NCBI GenBank assembly: GCA_902791675.1
Contig: CADAWW010000017.1
Span: forward strand, 1 to 41,177
DNA length: 41,177 bases
Source: an uncultured Bacteroidales bacterium
GTDB taxonomy: Bacteria; Bacteroidota; Bacteroidia; Bacteroidales; Bacteroidaceae
Direction of reading: 5' to 3'
In this document: one piece after another, positions 1 through 8,309 of the stretch
Numbering within the stretch: the first letter of the stretch is position 1
How the letters are laid out: every line of letters begins with the position of its first letter
Made by a program: the position numbers and the translations under genes
Notes under the pieces: model-generated
Databases searched by the model: none
What the model saw: only the letters and a program-made list of their open reading frames with translations
Told to the model about the DNA's origin: nothing

Positions 1-1636
1 CAAGGACCTTATTGTCAATAACGCATATGCTTGGGTACAGGAACTGATAAATACGCACGGGGCTTTCCTGACTTTAGTCATCATGGGTGTGGCGCTGATA
101 GTGATGACGGGCCTTAAGACTGCCGGCTATTTCGCTTCATCGGCTATCATGGTACCTCTCCGTACCGGAGTAGTTCGTGATATACGTACAGCAGTATATA
201 ATAAGGTTATGAAGCTGCCCCTGAGTTTCTTCTCGGAAGAACGTAAGGGCGACATCATAGCCCGTATGAGTGCCGATGTACAGGCGGTAGAGATGTCCAT
301 CACCAACTCTGTAGATATGCTTATCCGTCAGCCTATCGCTATTCTTGTATGCTTTGTAACCCTCTTTGCCGTCAGCTGGCAATTAACCCTCTTTGTATTA
401 GTTGTAGCTCCTGTTGCCGGTTGGTTTATGGGCATTGTAGGACGGAAACTGAAACGTCAGTCAGAATCCGTACAGCGGCAGTGGGGAGGCATCATGGCTC
501 AACTTGACGAGACTTTGGGCGGTCTGCGCATCATTAAGGCATTCATCGCAGAAAGGAAGATGGAGAAACGATTCCTGCAGACTAACAATTCCTACCGTAA
601 GGATATGAATGCTATGCTTATCCGCCAGGGAGCCGCTCATCCGATGAGTGAGTTCCTGGGAACCATTATCCTGACGGTAGTGTTGTGGTTCGGCGGTTCG
701 CTTATTCTGAACGACTCGAACCTTATAGATGCTTCTACCTTTATCTTCTATATGGTCATCCTCTATAGCGTTATTAATCCGCTGAAAGAGTTCTCGAGGG
801 CTACCTATCAGATACCACAGGGACTTGCCTCAATGGACCGGATCGATTTCATCCTGAAAGCCGATAATCCGATTAAGGAACCTGTGAACCCACAACCGAT
901 GACAGCATTCGAGAAGGAAATTGAGCTGCGGGATGTCTCGTTCTCTTACACAGACGGAAAGGATGTACTAAGGCATATTAACCTGACCGTCCCCAAAGGA
1001 AAGACCATAGCCTTAGTTGGGCAATCCGGCTCAGGCAAATCTACCTTAGTTGATCTGATACCCCGGTTCCACGATGTAAAGAAAGGTGAAGTGTTTATTG
1101 ATGGAAAAAACATCAAGGATTTGCGAATCAGCGACTTACGCTCCATAATAGGAAATGTAAATCAAGAAGCTATCCTTTTTAACGACACCTTCTATAACAA
1201 CATTACATTCGGGGTGGAAAATGCCAGCATGGAACAGGTGATAGAGGCAGCTAAGATTGCCAATGCGCACGACTTTATCATGGAAACTGAGCAGGGATAC
1301 GACACGATGATCGGTGACCGGGGCGGACGTCTCTCAGGTGGACAGCGTCAGCGAATAAGCATTGCTCGTGCCATCCTGAAGAATCCGCCCATACTGATTC
1401 TTGATGAAGCGACATCGGCTTTGGATACTGAGAGCGAACGCCTGGTTCAGGAGGCTCTGGAACGGCTGATGAAGAGTCGGACCACGATTGCCATTGCCCA
1501 TCGTCTTTCCACCATCAGAAACGCGGATATCATACACGTTATGTATGAAGGTGAAATTGTGGAAAGCGGACAACATGACGAGCTTATTGCAAAGAACGGC
1601 TATTACAAGCGCCTCTACGATATGCAGCAGCTGTAG
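1..1636 (+). CDS. ABC exporter, fused permease-ATPase (MsbA-like), 5' partial
   Basis: This is the C-terminal part of a half-size ABC exporter; the reading frame is already open at base 2, so the true start lies left of the window. The visible part carries several membrane segments of the exporter-type transmembrane domain, then a complete nucleotide-binding domain: Walker A GQSGSGKST (from nt 1019), signature LSGGQ (from nt 1331), Walker B ILILDEA (about nt 1394) and an H-loop IAIAHRLSTI. Family knowledge: homodimeric exporters of this type flip lipid A, other lipids or drugs out of the inner membrane. The downstream surface-glycan glycosyltransferases make a lipid or glycolipid substrate plausible, but this is inference. 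The stop overlaps the end of the convergent glycosyltransferase gene by 22 bp. Confidence 0.93.
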   Translation, partial: KDLIVNNAYAWVQELINTHGAFLTLVIMGVALIVMTGLKTAGYFASSAIMVPLRTGVVRDIRTAVYNKVMKLPLSFFSEERKGDIIARMSADVQAVEMSITNSVDMLIRQPIAILVCFVTLFAVSWQLTLFVLVVAPVAGWFMGIVGRKLKRQSESVQRQWGGIMAQLDETLGGLRIIKAFIAERKMEKRFLQTNNSYRKDMNAMLIRQGAAHPMSEFLGTIILTVVLWFGGSLILNDSNLIDASTFIFYMVILYSVINPLKEFSRATYQIPQGLASMDRIDFILKADNPIKEPVNPQPMTAFEKEIELRDVSFSYTDGKDVLRHINLTVPKGKTIALVGQSGSGKSTLVDLIPRFHDVKKGEVFIDGKNIKDLRISDLRSIIGNVNQEAILFNDTFYNNITFGVENASMEQVIEAAKIANAHDFIMETEQGYDTMIGDRGGRLSGGQRQRISIARAILKNPPILILDEATSALDTESERLVQEALERLMKSRTTIAIAHRLSTIRNADIIHVMYEGEIVESGQHDELIAKNGYYKRLYDMQQL

Positions 1637-2625
1637 GAATCTGCATCTATTCTGGATAAATGTGCTACTTGTTTCCTGATGAACTTGATGTAGAAGATAA
1701 AGGGCATAAGGTACAAGATTATCAGGAAGGAGGTTGGCCATATCTTTTTTCTTACTAATTGCCACAGTATTCCCCTGGTTTCTTTTCTTACCTTTTGGTC
1801 ATAGCACGAGGGACTGCTATCATTAATAATCTGCCATAATGCGTGCGTTTCCTCTTTTTGCATATCGGGTGAGAAACGGTTTAAGATTTCATGCCATAGA
1901 GGTATGCTTACAAGAGCCCTTTCGTCCTTGGACTTGTAGCTTGTTGTGATGCTTTGCATCCGTAGCCTATAGTTATAGGTATCGTGTTTGCAGAAAGCTA
2001 TGCTGCCAAGTTTCTGCGCTAACATAAAATTCCACAACTCATCCTCGTGTATCAGACCTTCAAGGAAGAAAAGATGATGCTGCAACAGGAAATCCTTCCT
2101 GACCAGCCTGTTCCATGCCGTTACCGGGATACCTTTCCATCCTCCTCTTATCAGTAATGTTCTGGCAATCCATTGGGGATTGTTGGCATAGTCGGGGAAG
2201 GGTTTCTCCATAGTAAAGTACTTCGCTTTTTTCTTATTCGTTATCTTGGCTCCTGCTGCTATCATTTCCACATCCGGATATTTTAGTGCAACTTCCACGA
2301 GGTGCTTCAGGCAATCAGGAAAAATGTAATCATCACCGTCGATGAAATATACATACTTGCCTACAGCTTCTATTATTCCCGTGTTACGAGCTGCCGAAAG
2401 TCCTCTGTTATGTTCGTGCGAGAGAATCCTAAAATGGATGTCTCCCTTGTAATGGTCCACGAATTCTCTTGCCAACTTCATACTGCCGTCATCGCCGCAA
2501 TCATCAATCAGGATACATTCTACGCTATCGGTGCAGGTCTGTGCCGCAATCGATTCAAGGCATTCTGTGATATAGTCTTGGACGTTATAGATTGGGACAA
2601 TGATAGAGATAAGCATGTCTGACAT
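1615..2625 (-). CDS. Family 2 glycosyltransferase
   Basis: GT-A fold inverting glycosyltransferase, about 336 residues. The N terminus SIIVPIYN is the first beta strand, followed by LIDDCGDDGS (nucleotide binding), GLSAARNTGI and the DxD-type metal site FIDGDDYIF. The C terminus holds a hydrophobic segment (FLIILYLMPFIFYIKF), which may attach the enzyme to the inner membrane. The frame is open for 34 further codons upstream, but those lie inside the end of the pyruvyl transferase gene and lack family similarity. The ATG at 2625 (MSDMLIS) leaves a 20-nt gap after that gene; an ATG at 2616 is also possible. It is probably co-transcribed with the pyruvyl transferase and would add a sugar to a capsule, O-antigen or exopolysaccharide unit. 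The sugar donor and acceptor cannot be read from sequence. Confidence 0.9.
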   Translation of the reverse strand: MSDMLISIIVPIYNVQDYITECLESIAAQTCTDSVECILIDDCGDDGSMKLAREFVDHYKGDIHFRILSHEHNRGLSAARNTGIIEAVGKYVYFIDGDDYIFPDCLKHLVEVALKYPDVEMIAAGAKITNKKKAKYFTMEKPFPDYANNPQWIARTLLIRGGWKGIPVTAWNRLVRKDFLLQHHLFFLEGLIHEDELWNFMLAQKLGSIAFCKHDTYNYRLRMQSITTSYKSKDERALVSIPLWHEILNRFSPDMQKEETHALWQIINDSSPSCYDQKVRKETRGILWQLVRKKIWPTSFLIILYLMPFIFYIKFIRKQVAHLSRIDADSYSCCIS

Positions 2626-2645
2626 ACGACTCGATTGGCTACTCT

Positions 2646-3734
2646 TTAATGGGTGATATAATAGAACAGAAGTACAGCAACAAGTACCAGAACAGGAAAG
2701 AAGACTCCAAGAAGGATCCTTCTGCATCTTCGCTTCCTGCTTTGCTGTTGGTAGAAATCAACATGCCGACTAAGCGCTTTTTTCTCCTCTTCGGAAAGGA
2801 TACTGACCAATGCGGCATCCTTCAACCATGTATTGTAGAAATTCAGGTTCTTACCGTAAGAATTATCGGTTATCTTAACAGGTAAACCTAAAAGCAATCG
2901 TAGAATTACGACGTGTAATCGGGTCGAGAATACCATCTTGTATGTTGATACAAACTGAACGCCTTCCCTGATGCGTTCCGGCAGATAGTCGGTCTGGAAA
3001 TAATGATCTGTCTCAGGGGCTGCATGTTTCCTAATATATCTCAGGGCTGTACGAAGGGACTTATTCAGATCTGGCCAGTCCTTGATATCCAATACCGGGG
3101 ATGTTATGTCCTCTCTGATATTTCCAAATGGCGATTCCTTGTCTTTCCTGAGCAGCAATAATGTGTCTTTGGTGATACCGCTCTTATTGGCGAGGAGCCT
3201 GTCTCTGTCTATGCAGAATGCCATATCCGGAAGGGTCAGCAACCGGCCTGAGAATCCTTTCTGTTTCAGCAATTCCAAAGAATGGGTGTCACGCACACAT
3301 ATAGTGAGATGCCGATGTCGGTTCATTTCCTGAACATCAGCAGTAAGCGTTTCCTCCGATTCATAAAAGACCGTCTGTGGCAGTACAATAATGGGATTTT
3401 CCGGATATTGTTGTATAACCCTCAGGCGGAAATTCTGGTGCTGCCGCCATATGTCGCCGAAATTGCCTCCGCCGTTCAGGAGTATGACAGTATCAGCGGG
3501 TAAAGGGCGGAAATCAAATGTGTCGATGCTATGCCTTCCTGAACATTTATGAGGAATGTCCTTCAGAAAGTGCTCTGTCCCCATCCAAATCAGCGCATCA
3601 CCGATGTTGCTGTAATAGGGCAAATCCAGGTAAATGTAATCCGAATCTATCAGCGGGGTCAGTTGCTCTTCTATTTTCCTTCGCAGTATGTCGCAAATGT
3701 CTGGTTCGGTTGGATACATCAGGTATAAATTCAT
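2646..3734 (-). CDS. Polysaccharide pyruvyl transferase family protein
   Basis: About 362 residues, matching the polysaccharide pyruvyl transferase family (PF04230 type). Recognisable blocks are the N-terminal YSNIGDALIW, the glycine-rich VILLNGGGNFGDIW, the PIIVLPQTVFYES strand, and the C-terminal FSTRLHVVILRLLLGLPV with the following DNSYGKN. A terminal hydrophobic segment (RRILLGVFFPVLVLVAVLLF) suggests a membrane-anchored tail. Family members transfer pyruvate from phosphoenolpyruvate to sugars as ketals, although many Bacteroidota members have no proven activity. It is first in a minus-strand pair with the GT2 gene and diverges from the plus-strand glycosyltransferase pair. The leader is very short, because the -7 box ends 15 nt upstream of the ATG. 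Confidence 0.88.
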   Translation of the reverse strand: MNLYLMYPTEPDICDILRRKIEEQLTPLIDSDYIYLDLPYYSNIGDALIWMGTEHFLKDIPHKCSGRHSIDTFDFRPLPADTVILLNGGGNFGDIWRQHQNFRLRVIQQYPENPIIVLPQTVFYESEETLTADVQEMNRHRHLTICVRDTHSLELLKQKGFSGRLLTLPDMAFCIDRDRLLANKSGITKDTLLLLRKDKESPFGNIREDITSPVLDIKDWPDLNKSLRTALRYIRKHAAPETDHYFQTDYLPERIREGVQFVSTYKMVFSTRLHVVILRLLLGLPVKITDNSYGKNLNFYNTWLKDAALVSILSEEEKKALSRHVDFYQQQSRKRRCRRILLGVFFPVLVLVAVLLFYYITH

Positions 3735-3748
3735 TACATAAATATATG

Positions 3749-3756
3749 CAAAGATA
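3749..3756 (-). promoter_or_regulatory. Bacteroidota -7 box for the pyruvyl transferase gene
   Basis: The minus strand reads TATCTTTG, a perfect match to the Bacteroidota TAnnTTTG -7 element, 15 nt upstream of the ATG at 3734. No clean TTTG -33 box is seen at the expected distance, so this rests on the -7 box alone. Confidence 0.6.
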
Positions 3757-3795
3757 GTGATTTTTATGGATAAAACTATTTAAAGGATGTTTTTA

Positions 3796-3827
3796 TTTGT
3801 TCATTGACAGATTTTTGTCTATCTTTG
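3796..3827 (+). promoter_or_regulatory. Bacteroidota promoter of the plus-strand glycosyltransferase pair
   Basis: TTTG (3796-3799), a 20-nt spacer, then TATCTTTG (3820-3827) matches the TTTG / TAnnTTTG consensus of the Bacteroidota primary sigma factor. Transcription should begin near 3834, giving a leader of only about 12 nt before the TTG start at 3846. It is divergent from the -7 box at 3749-3756. Confidence 0.78.
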
Positions 3828-3845
3828 TAAATAAAAATAAGGAAA

Positions 3846-4682
3846 TTGAAAAAGATTGCTGCACTCACCATGGCCCGTAATGATGACTTCTTCCTGCGTA
3901 AGTGGGTAGAGTATTACGGACGTGAACTGGGAAAAGAGAACCTTTACATATATTACGATGGGGAAGACCAGACCATTGGCGATTTCTGCCAGGGGACAAA
4001 TGTCTATGTACATCCCAAAATTGGCAATCAGGTGGTGGCTGCCGAGAAGGGACGTCTGAAGTTCTTGTCTGAAAGAGCCGCCTCTCTCTTTACCGAAGGA
4101 TATGATTTGGTGATAGGGGCAGATGCCGACGAGTACATTGTTGTAGACCCCAGTTTTGGAGGGAGTCTTGCGGAATATCTCTCGCAACAGGACATTGACA
4201 TCAGCCTTTCCCCTTTAGGACTTGACTTCGGCCAGAAAATTGGCGAGGAAAGTTCCCTTTCACAAGATACTTTATTCCTTCTTCAACGACATTATGCGCA
4301 GATTGGTACACGTTACACCAAGCCTTCCATCATTGCCGAGCCTTGCCTATGGGGTAGTGGCTTCCATCGCATAAAAGGACACAACTTCCATATAGCCCCC
4401 GACCTATATCTGTTGCATTTCGGCTATTCCGATATGAAGATCCTGGAGGAAAGAATGGGCGATTCAGACCGTGTGGCACAGGGATGGGGAAAACATATAT
4501 TCAAGCGTAGTCGCACAATTAAATATGCTACAGAGAAGAAGGCACTTGACTTTGACCGTTGGACGCGTTTTGCCCGTATCTGTCAGACGTGGTGCCGTCC
4601 GCCATACGCATGGAACAAACCGGCGATGTTCGAACTGAAGATTGTTGTTAAGTTGCCGGAAAGATTCTATAATATTCTGTAG
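3846..4682 (+). CDS. Glycosyltransferase, GT2/GT92-like (Glyco_tranf_2_4 type)
   Basis: About 278 residues. The N terminus KKIAALTMARNDDFFLRKWVEYY and the strand NLYIYYDGEDQT fit the Glyco_tranf_2_4/GT92-like group, which acts on a diphosphonucleotide sugar; the acidic motif GADADEYIV is the likely DxD metal site. WGSGFHRIKGHNF and DLYLLHFGY are typical later blocks. The start codon appears to be TTG, preceded by AAGGA 4 nt upstream and by a promoter. The first ATG (3870, Met9) would remove part of the first beta strand, so I prefer TTG. It is followed after 6 nt by the next glycosyltransferase, with which it forms a two-gene unit for surface-glycan assembly. No membrane segment is evident, so it probably acts on the cytoplasmic face of the membrane. 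Confidence 0.85.
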   Translation: MKKIAALTMARNDDFFLRKWVEYYGRELGKENLYIYYDGEDQTIGDFCQGTNVYVHPKIGNQVVAAEKGRLKFLSERAASLFTEGYDLVIGADADEYIVVDPSFGGSLAEYLSQQDIDISLSPLGLDFGQKIGEESSLSQDTLFLLQRHYAQIGTRYTKPSIIAEPCLWGSGFHRIKGHNFHIAPDLYLLHFGYSDMKILEERMGDSDRVAQGWGKHIFKRSRTIKYATEKKALDFDRWTRFARICQTWCRPPYAWNKPAMFELKIVVKLPERFYNIL

Positions 4683-4688
4683 AAGCAG

Positions 4689-5579
4689 ATGAACTACTTC
4701 AGTTTTATAATCCGGAAAGCATTATTTGCTCACCTTCTTGTTCCTTTCTGGATGAATCGGAAAGAGCGCAGGGCTTTACGTAACCGGGTAATGACTGAAC
4801 TCTGCGAGGCTTATGTAAAGGACCTTCCTGTTGTTGTTCCCGAGAATGCTGTACCAGAACGTTCACCAAAAGAATACATATTCTCTATATGGTTACAAGG
4901 TGAACAGAATGCCCCCAGGATTGTCAAATCATGCTGGGAAAGTGTCCGCCGCAACTGTAATGAGGAATTGGTCGTTTTAGATTCAGACAGTATCGGTAGT
5001 TGGATAAACCTGCCTGAAGTTGTGTGTGAGAAATGGAAGTCCGGAAGGATGAAATCCTGCCACTTCACAGATATCTGCCGTGTAGAGCTTCTGTGGAAAT
5101 ATGGCGGATACTGGATGGATGCCACCGACTATATGTGCCATCCTATGAATGAGATGATTGCACGACAGCCTTTCTTCCTGTATATGGGTGATAAGGAGGA
5201 ATACAGTCCATTTGTTCAAAACTGTTTTATCCGTGCTTATGCACATCATCCGATTATAGGAGCCTGGAAGGAGATGTTACATCTCTATTGGGAACACCAT
5301 TCCAAGGCATTTGACTATTTCCTGCCGCACCGCCTCCTTCGTCATGTTGTTATGAATAACAGCATCATTGCCGGACTTTTTGACCAAATGCCTCATGTAT
5401 GCCATAACTGTACGCACACTATTAGATGGGGAGGGAATTGGGATAAGCCTTTCGATGCTGCATTATGCAGTCAACTCACAGCAGAGGGAGCATTCCAGAA
5501 ACTGGAATACAAGTCTGCCTCTGCCAAGAATCCTTCACCAGGAACATTCGCCGATTACTTCGTAAACGGCAAGGTATAG
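4689..5579 (+). CDS. Capsular polysaccharide synthesis glycosyltransferase (GT32/OCH1-like)
   Basis: About 296 residues. The region YIFSIWLQGEQNAPRIVKSC, the strand ELVVLDSDSI and especially FTDICRVELLWKYGGYWMDATDY match the Caps_synth/OCH1-like glycosyltransferase family; the DATD tetrad is the DxD metal-binding site. It follows the GT2/GT92-like gene by 6 nt and shares its promoter. Members transfer hexoses during capsule or lipopolysaccharide synthesis; the sugar specificity here is unknown. It ends 9 bp from the stop of the convergent GT2 gene, and no hairpin terminator is visible in that gap. Confidence 0.87.
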   Translation: MNYFSFIIRKALFAHLLVPFWMNRKERRALRNRVMTELCEAYVKDLPVVVPENAVPERSPKEYIFSIWLQGEQNAPRIVKSCWESVRRNCNEELVVLDSDSIGSWINLPEVVCEKWKSGRMKSCHFTDICRVELLWKYGGYWMDATDYMCHPMNEMIARQPFFLYMGDKEEYSPFVQNCFIRAYAHHPIIGAWKEMLHLYWEHHSKAFDYFLPHRLLRHVVMNNSIIAGLFDQMPHVCHNCTHTIRWGGNWDKPFDAALCSQLTAEGAFQKLEYKSASAKNPSPGTFADYFVNGKV

Positions 5580-5588
5580 CTTACTATT

Positions 5589-6461
5589 TTATTTCCTGAG
5601 TTTCTTTCTTTTCTTTTCGAGATAATGCTGGAAGGGAACCAGGAAACGTTTTTCCCAGATGATACGCTTCTCGGTAGGAGCATTCTCATATATCTTCTGC
5701 GTGGCAACGATGCTCTTCTCTAAGTTATCAGCCAAAGTACGGATATCCGAAGATATCAGGAAACTCTTTGGGTTCGGGTAATAATAGTAAAGGGGAAGGT
5801 TTAGTATGGCGCATCTCCCTACGTGCAGTAGCACCTCGCTCCACCACGTAAAATCCTCGAATCGAATGCCTTCAACAAAAGGAATCCTCTTTATAATCTC
5901 TGTGCGGTACATCCTGAAACAAGGCTGGCAATGCTTTACGGCCCATTGACGGTCAATGTCCTTGGGATGGGAATATTCCGTTGCGTAGTCAAATATGTTA
6001 TCTGTCGTTACATACTTGATGTTCATATACCTTCTGAACGCGGGCCGACTATCCGGCAGATGCAAGAAGTGTCTTACCTTGTTGATGGTACGATAATAAT
6101 GGTGGTATGTAAAGACAACCATATCAGCCTTTTCTTTCTCGGCTGTCCTAAGGCATAGTTCCATAAGTTGGGGATGGAAGAAATCATCGGGGTCCAGATA
6201 GAGCAGATATTTGCCGCTGGCCTCAGCCATTCCCACATTCCTTGCCTTGGAAACGCCTTCGTTGGTTTTGTGGATTACCTTAAAACGGTTATCCCGCCTA
6301 GCATATTCATCTGCAATTACACCACAGGAGTCAGGGCTGCCATCGTCAATCAGTACAGCTTCCCAGTTACTATGAGTTTGGGCCAACAGGCTATCCAATG
6401 CTCTTTCAAGGTATTTTTCAACCTTGTAAATAGGAACAATAACCGAGATATCACACGCCAT
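5589..6461 (-). CDS. Family 2 glycosyltransferase (tandem paralogue A)
   Basis: About 290 residues, single GT-A domain: ISVIVPIYKVEKYLERALDS, AVLIDDGSPDSCG, GVSKARNVGM and the metal site LYLDPDDFF. The second half has TTDNIFDYATEYSHPKDID, QWAVKHCQPCFRMY, FEDFTWWSEV and CAILNLPLYYYYPNP. The tail is strongly basic (EKKRKKLRK), which may bind the membrane surface. It lies 3 nt downstream of a clearly homologous gene (6465-7322), aligning along its whole length, so the pair arose by tandem duplication. It is last in the operon starting with the acyltransferase at 8248, so it probably modifies a lipid-linked surface glycan. Confidence 0.9.
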   Translation of the reverse strand: MACDISVIVPIYKVEKYLERALDSLLAQTHSNWEAVLIDDGSPDSCGVIADEYARRDNRFKVIHKTNEGVSKARNVGMAEASGKYLLYLDPDDFFHPQLMELCLRTAEKEKADMVVFTYHHYYRTINKVRHFLHLPDSRPAFRRYMNIKYVTTDNIFDYATEYSHPKDIDRQWAVKHCQPCFRMYRTEIIKRIPFVEGIRFEDFTWWSEVLLHVGRCAILNLPLYYYYPNPKSFLISSDIRTLADNLEKSIVATQKIYENAPTEKRIIWEKRFLVPFQHYLEKKRKKLRK

Positions 6462-6464
6462 AGT

Positions 6465-7322
6465 TTACTTTTTTGCTTCTTTTCGTTTCAGTTTTCTTTC
6501 GAAGGGAACCAGGAAGTTTTTTTCCCAGGCCTTACGCTTTTCTTCGGGTGCATTCGCATAGATACGTTTAGAAGCTTCTATACCTTTTCTCAGACTTTCA
6601 GCTTTGTGGGTTTGGTCAGCAGAAAGGATGTAGCTTAAAGGATTGGGGTAGTAGAAATACAAAGGGAGGTTCAGAATAGTACAGCGACGTATGTGAAGCA
6701 TGACCTCGCTCCACCATGGGAAATCCTCGTAATTAATACCTTTAATGAATTTTATATTACGGATGGCGTATGTCTTGTACATACATCTCCATACCTGACA
6801 ATGCTTCACGGCCCATCGTTTGTCGATGTTTTTGGGGCAGGAGTATTCTGTGGCATAGTCAAAGATGTTGTCTGTGACAATGTAGGGGGGGTGTTTGTAG
6901 TATTTATAGTGAGGTGTAGATTCTCCTAGATGCAGAAAATGCCGTATAAGTCCTAGGGATCTGTAAACTCGGTCGTATGTAAAGCAAACCATATCTGATT
7001 TATCCCTGAGTGAAGCCTCCAAACATATTTCCATTAGTTGGGGGTGGATAAAATCATCAGCGTCCAGAAATATAAGATATTCTCCGCTGATTTGCTCCAT
7101 GCCAGCATTACGTGCATCAGAAAGTCCTCCATTGGGTTTATGTATAACCTTGAATCTTGCATCCCTTTTGGTATATTCGTCAGCTATCAGACTGCTCCCG
7201 TCCGTGCTGCCGTCATCCACCAGGATTGCCTCCCAGTCTTTGCATGTCTGGCTCAGCAGGCTGTCCAGTGCACGATGCAGGTAACGTTCTACGTTATATA
7301 TGGGTACAACAACGGAAATCAT
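6465..7322 (-). CDS. Family 2 glycosyltransferase (tandem paralogue B)
   Basis: About 285 residues: ISVVVPIYNVERYLHRALDS, AILVDDGSTDGSS, GGLSDARNAGM and metal site IFLDADDFI, then VTDNIFDYATEYSCPKNID, RWAVKHCQ and CTILNLPLYFYYPNP, each with a direct counterpart in the next gene. The C terminus is lysine-rich (KLKRKEAKK). Its ATG overlaps the TGA of the upstream acyltransferase (ATGA, 7319-7322), which points to translational coupling. The paralogues differ mostly in the region between the DxD and the WAVKHCQ block, which would allow different acceptor use; that is inference. Confidence 0.9.
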   Translation of the reverse strand: MISVVVPIYNVERYLHRALDSLLSQTCKDWEAILVDDGSTDGSSLIADEYTKRDARFKVIHKPNGGLSDARNAGMEQISGEYLIFLDADDFIHPQLMEICLEASLRDKSDMVCFTYDRVYRSLGLIRHFLHLGESTPHYKYYKHPPYIVTDNIFDYATEYSCPKNIDKRWAVKHCQVWRCMYKTYAIRNIKFIKGINYEDFPWWSEVMLHIRRCTILNLPLYFYYPNPLSYILSADQTHKAESLRKGIEASKRIYANAPEEKRKAWEKNFLVPFERKLKRKEAKK

Positions 7323-8248
7323 TGGGTAATTTCTTTTTCTTTTATTCTACAGAAACGTTTCCTGATCCTTGTCGACAGCGACATATTCAGATCCCATTTG
7401 TTCCATCTGTTATGTGACCATAACCAAATTTCAGGCTGCTGGCGTATGGTCTGTTCCAGCAGACGCCAGAAGTTACGTGACAAAGGGTAGGGGCTCTGCA
7501 TATCCTCGGCATTGGGATTCATTTCCATGAATGTCAGCCGGTAGTGTCCCCGGCCGGTCTTCTTCACATCCAGGTATACCAGTTCGGCACTTATCTTTCT
7601 GGCAATCTCTTCTGCACCGGGTGTATACCATGTCTTCTGGTTCAGGAACGTAATCGTATCGTGGAACTTTGTGTTGGTCCGCTGGTCCATAAGAAATCCG
7701 CATAGGAAGGGTTCACCCTCTTTATTCCACTGCAACATGGTTCGTATAGTCTGCTTCATCTCTATTTGTTCAGTGTCCCAGCGGCTGCGCACCTCGTACA
7801 TAAGCGACGAGAAATATTTATTGCTGATTTGCTTGTATACTTCGCAACTCTTCTTCGGGTTGCGGTAGCGGACACAGACCTCCTGTACCCATTCCCAGCA
7901 ACCGCAATGCCCCAGCAACATAAAGATGTTTTTGCCTTCGGCTGCCAGTCGCTCAGGAAGTTCACAGTTTACCACTTCTACACGTTCTCGCATCTCCTCG
8001 TCAGAGATATTCAGGCATTTAAAAGCCTCGATAAAGATATCACAGAGATTGTGGTAGAAAGCCTTTTCTATGCGAATGATTTCCTTTTTGCTCTTCTCTG
8101 GGAATGAACATGTAAGGTTTTCCCTGACCAGACGACGTCTATATCTTATCATATAATATATAATAGGATATATCGTATCACTAATCAGGTACAGGACACC
8201 CAGAGGCAGTCCGGCCAGCATTCGCATAAAAGGGTGTTTTGTCTTCAT
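7319..8248 (-). CDS. LpxL/HtrB-type lysophospholipid (lipid A) acyltransferase
   Basis: About 309 residues. An N-terminal hydrophobic segment (LAGLPLGVLYLISDTIYPII) precedes the basic RYRRRLVRENLTCSFPEKS, a typical start for this family. The H-x4-E catalytic motif is GHCGCWEW (His114, Glu119). FLMDQRTN and LDVKKTGRGHYRLTF are later family blocks, and the C-terminal PEIWLWSHNRWNKW is diagnostic. The family adds secondary acyl chains to lipid A or related lipids at the inner membrane. It heads an operon with the two GT2 paralogues, linking acylation and glycosylation. A promoter ends about 8 nt upstream of this ATG, so the mRNA may be leaderless; Met8 (8227) or Met10 (8221) are possible alternative starts. 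Confidence 0.92.
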   Translation of the reverse strand: MKTKHPFMRMLAGLPLGVLYLISDTIYPIIYYMIRYRRRLVRENLTCSFPEKSKKEIIRIEKAFYHNLCDIFIEAFKCLNISDEEMRERVEVVNCELPERLAAEGKNIFMLLGHCGCWEWVQEVCVRYRNPKKSCEVYKQISNKYFSSLMYEVRSRWDTEQIEMKQTIRTMLQWNKEGEPFLCGFLMDQRTNTKFHDTITFLNQKTWYTPGAEEIARKISAELVYLDVKKTGRGHYRLTFMEMNPNAEDMQSPYPLSRNFWRLLEQTIRQQPEIWLWSHNRWNKWDLNMSLSTRIRKRFCRIKEKEITQ

Positions 8249-8255
8249 TCCGCCT

Positions 8256-8287
8256 CAAAGATACGACAAAATCCGATACGAGACAAT
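8256..8287 (-). promoter_or_regulatory. Promoter of the acyltransferase-GT2-GT2 operon
   Basis: The minus strand reads ATTG (8287-8284), a 20-nt spacer, then TATCTTTG (8263-8256). The -7 element is perfect and the -33 element is 3 of 4. It predicts transcription starting around 8249-8251, practically at the ATG (8248). Confidence 0.65.
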
Positions 8288-8309
8288 AGCCAGCCCCGTA
8301 TTTTTGCGT

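Noticed and set aside
1637..1765. Minus-strand open frame overlapping the ABC exporter end (1334-1765)
   Set aside because: It is antisense to the ATPase domain and out of frame with the glycosyltransferase.
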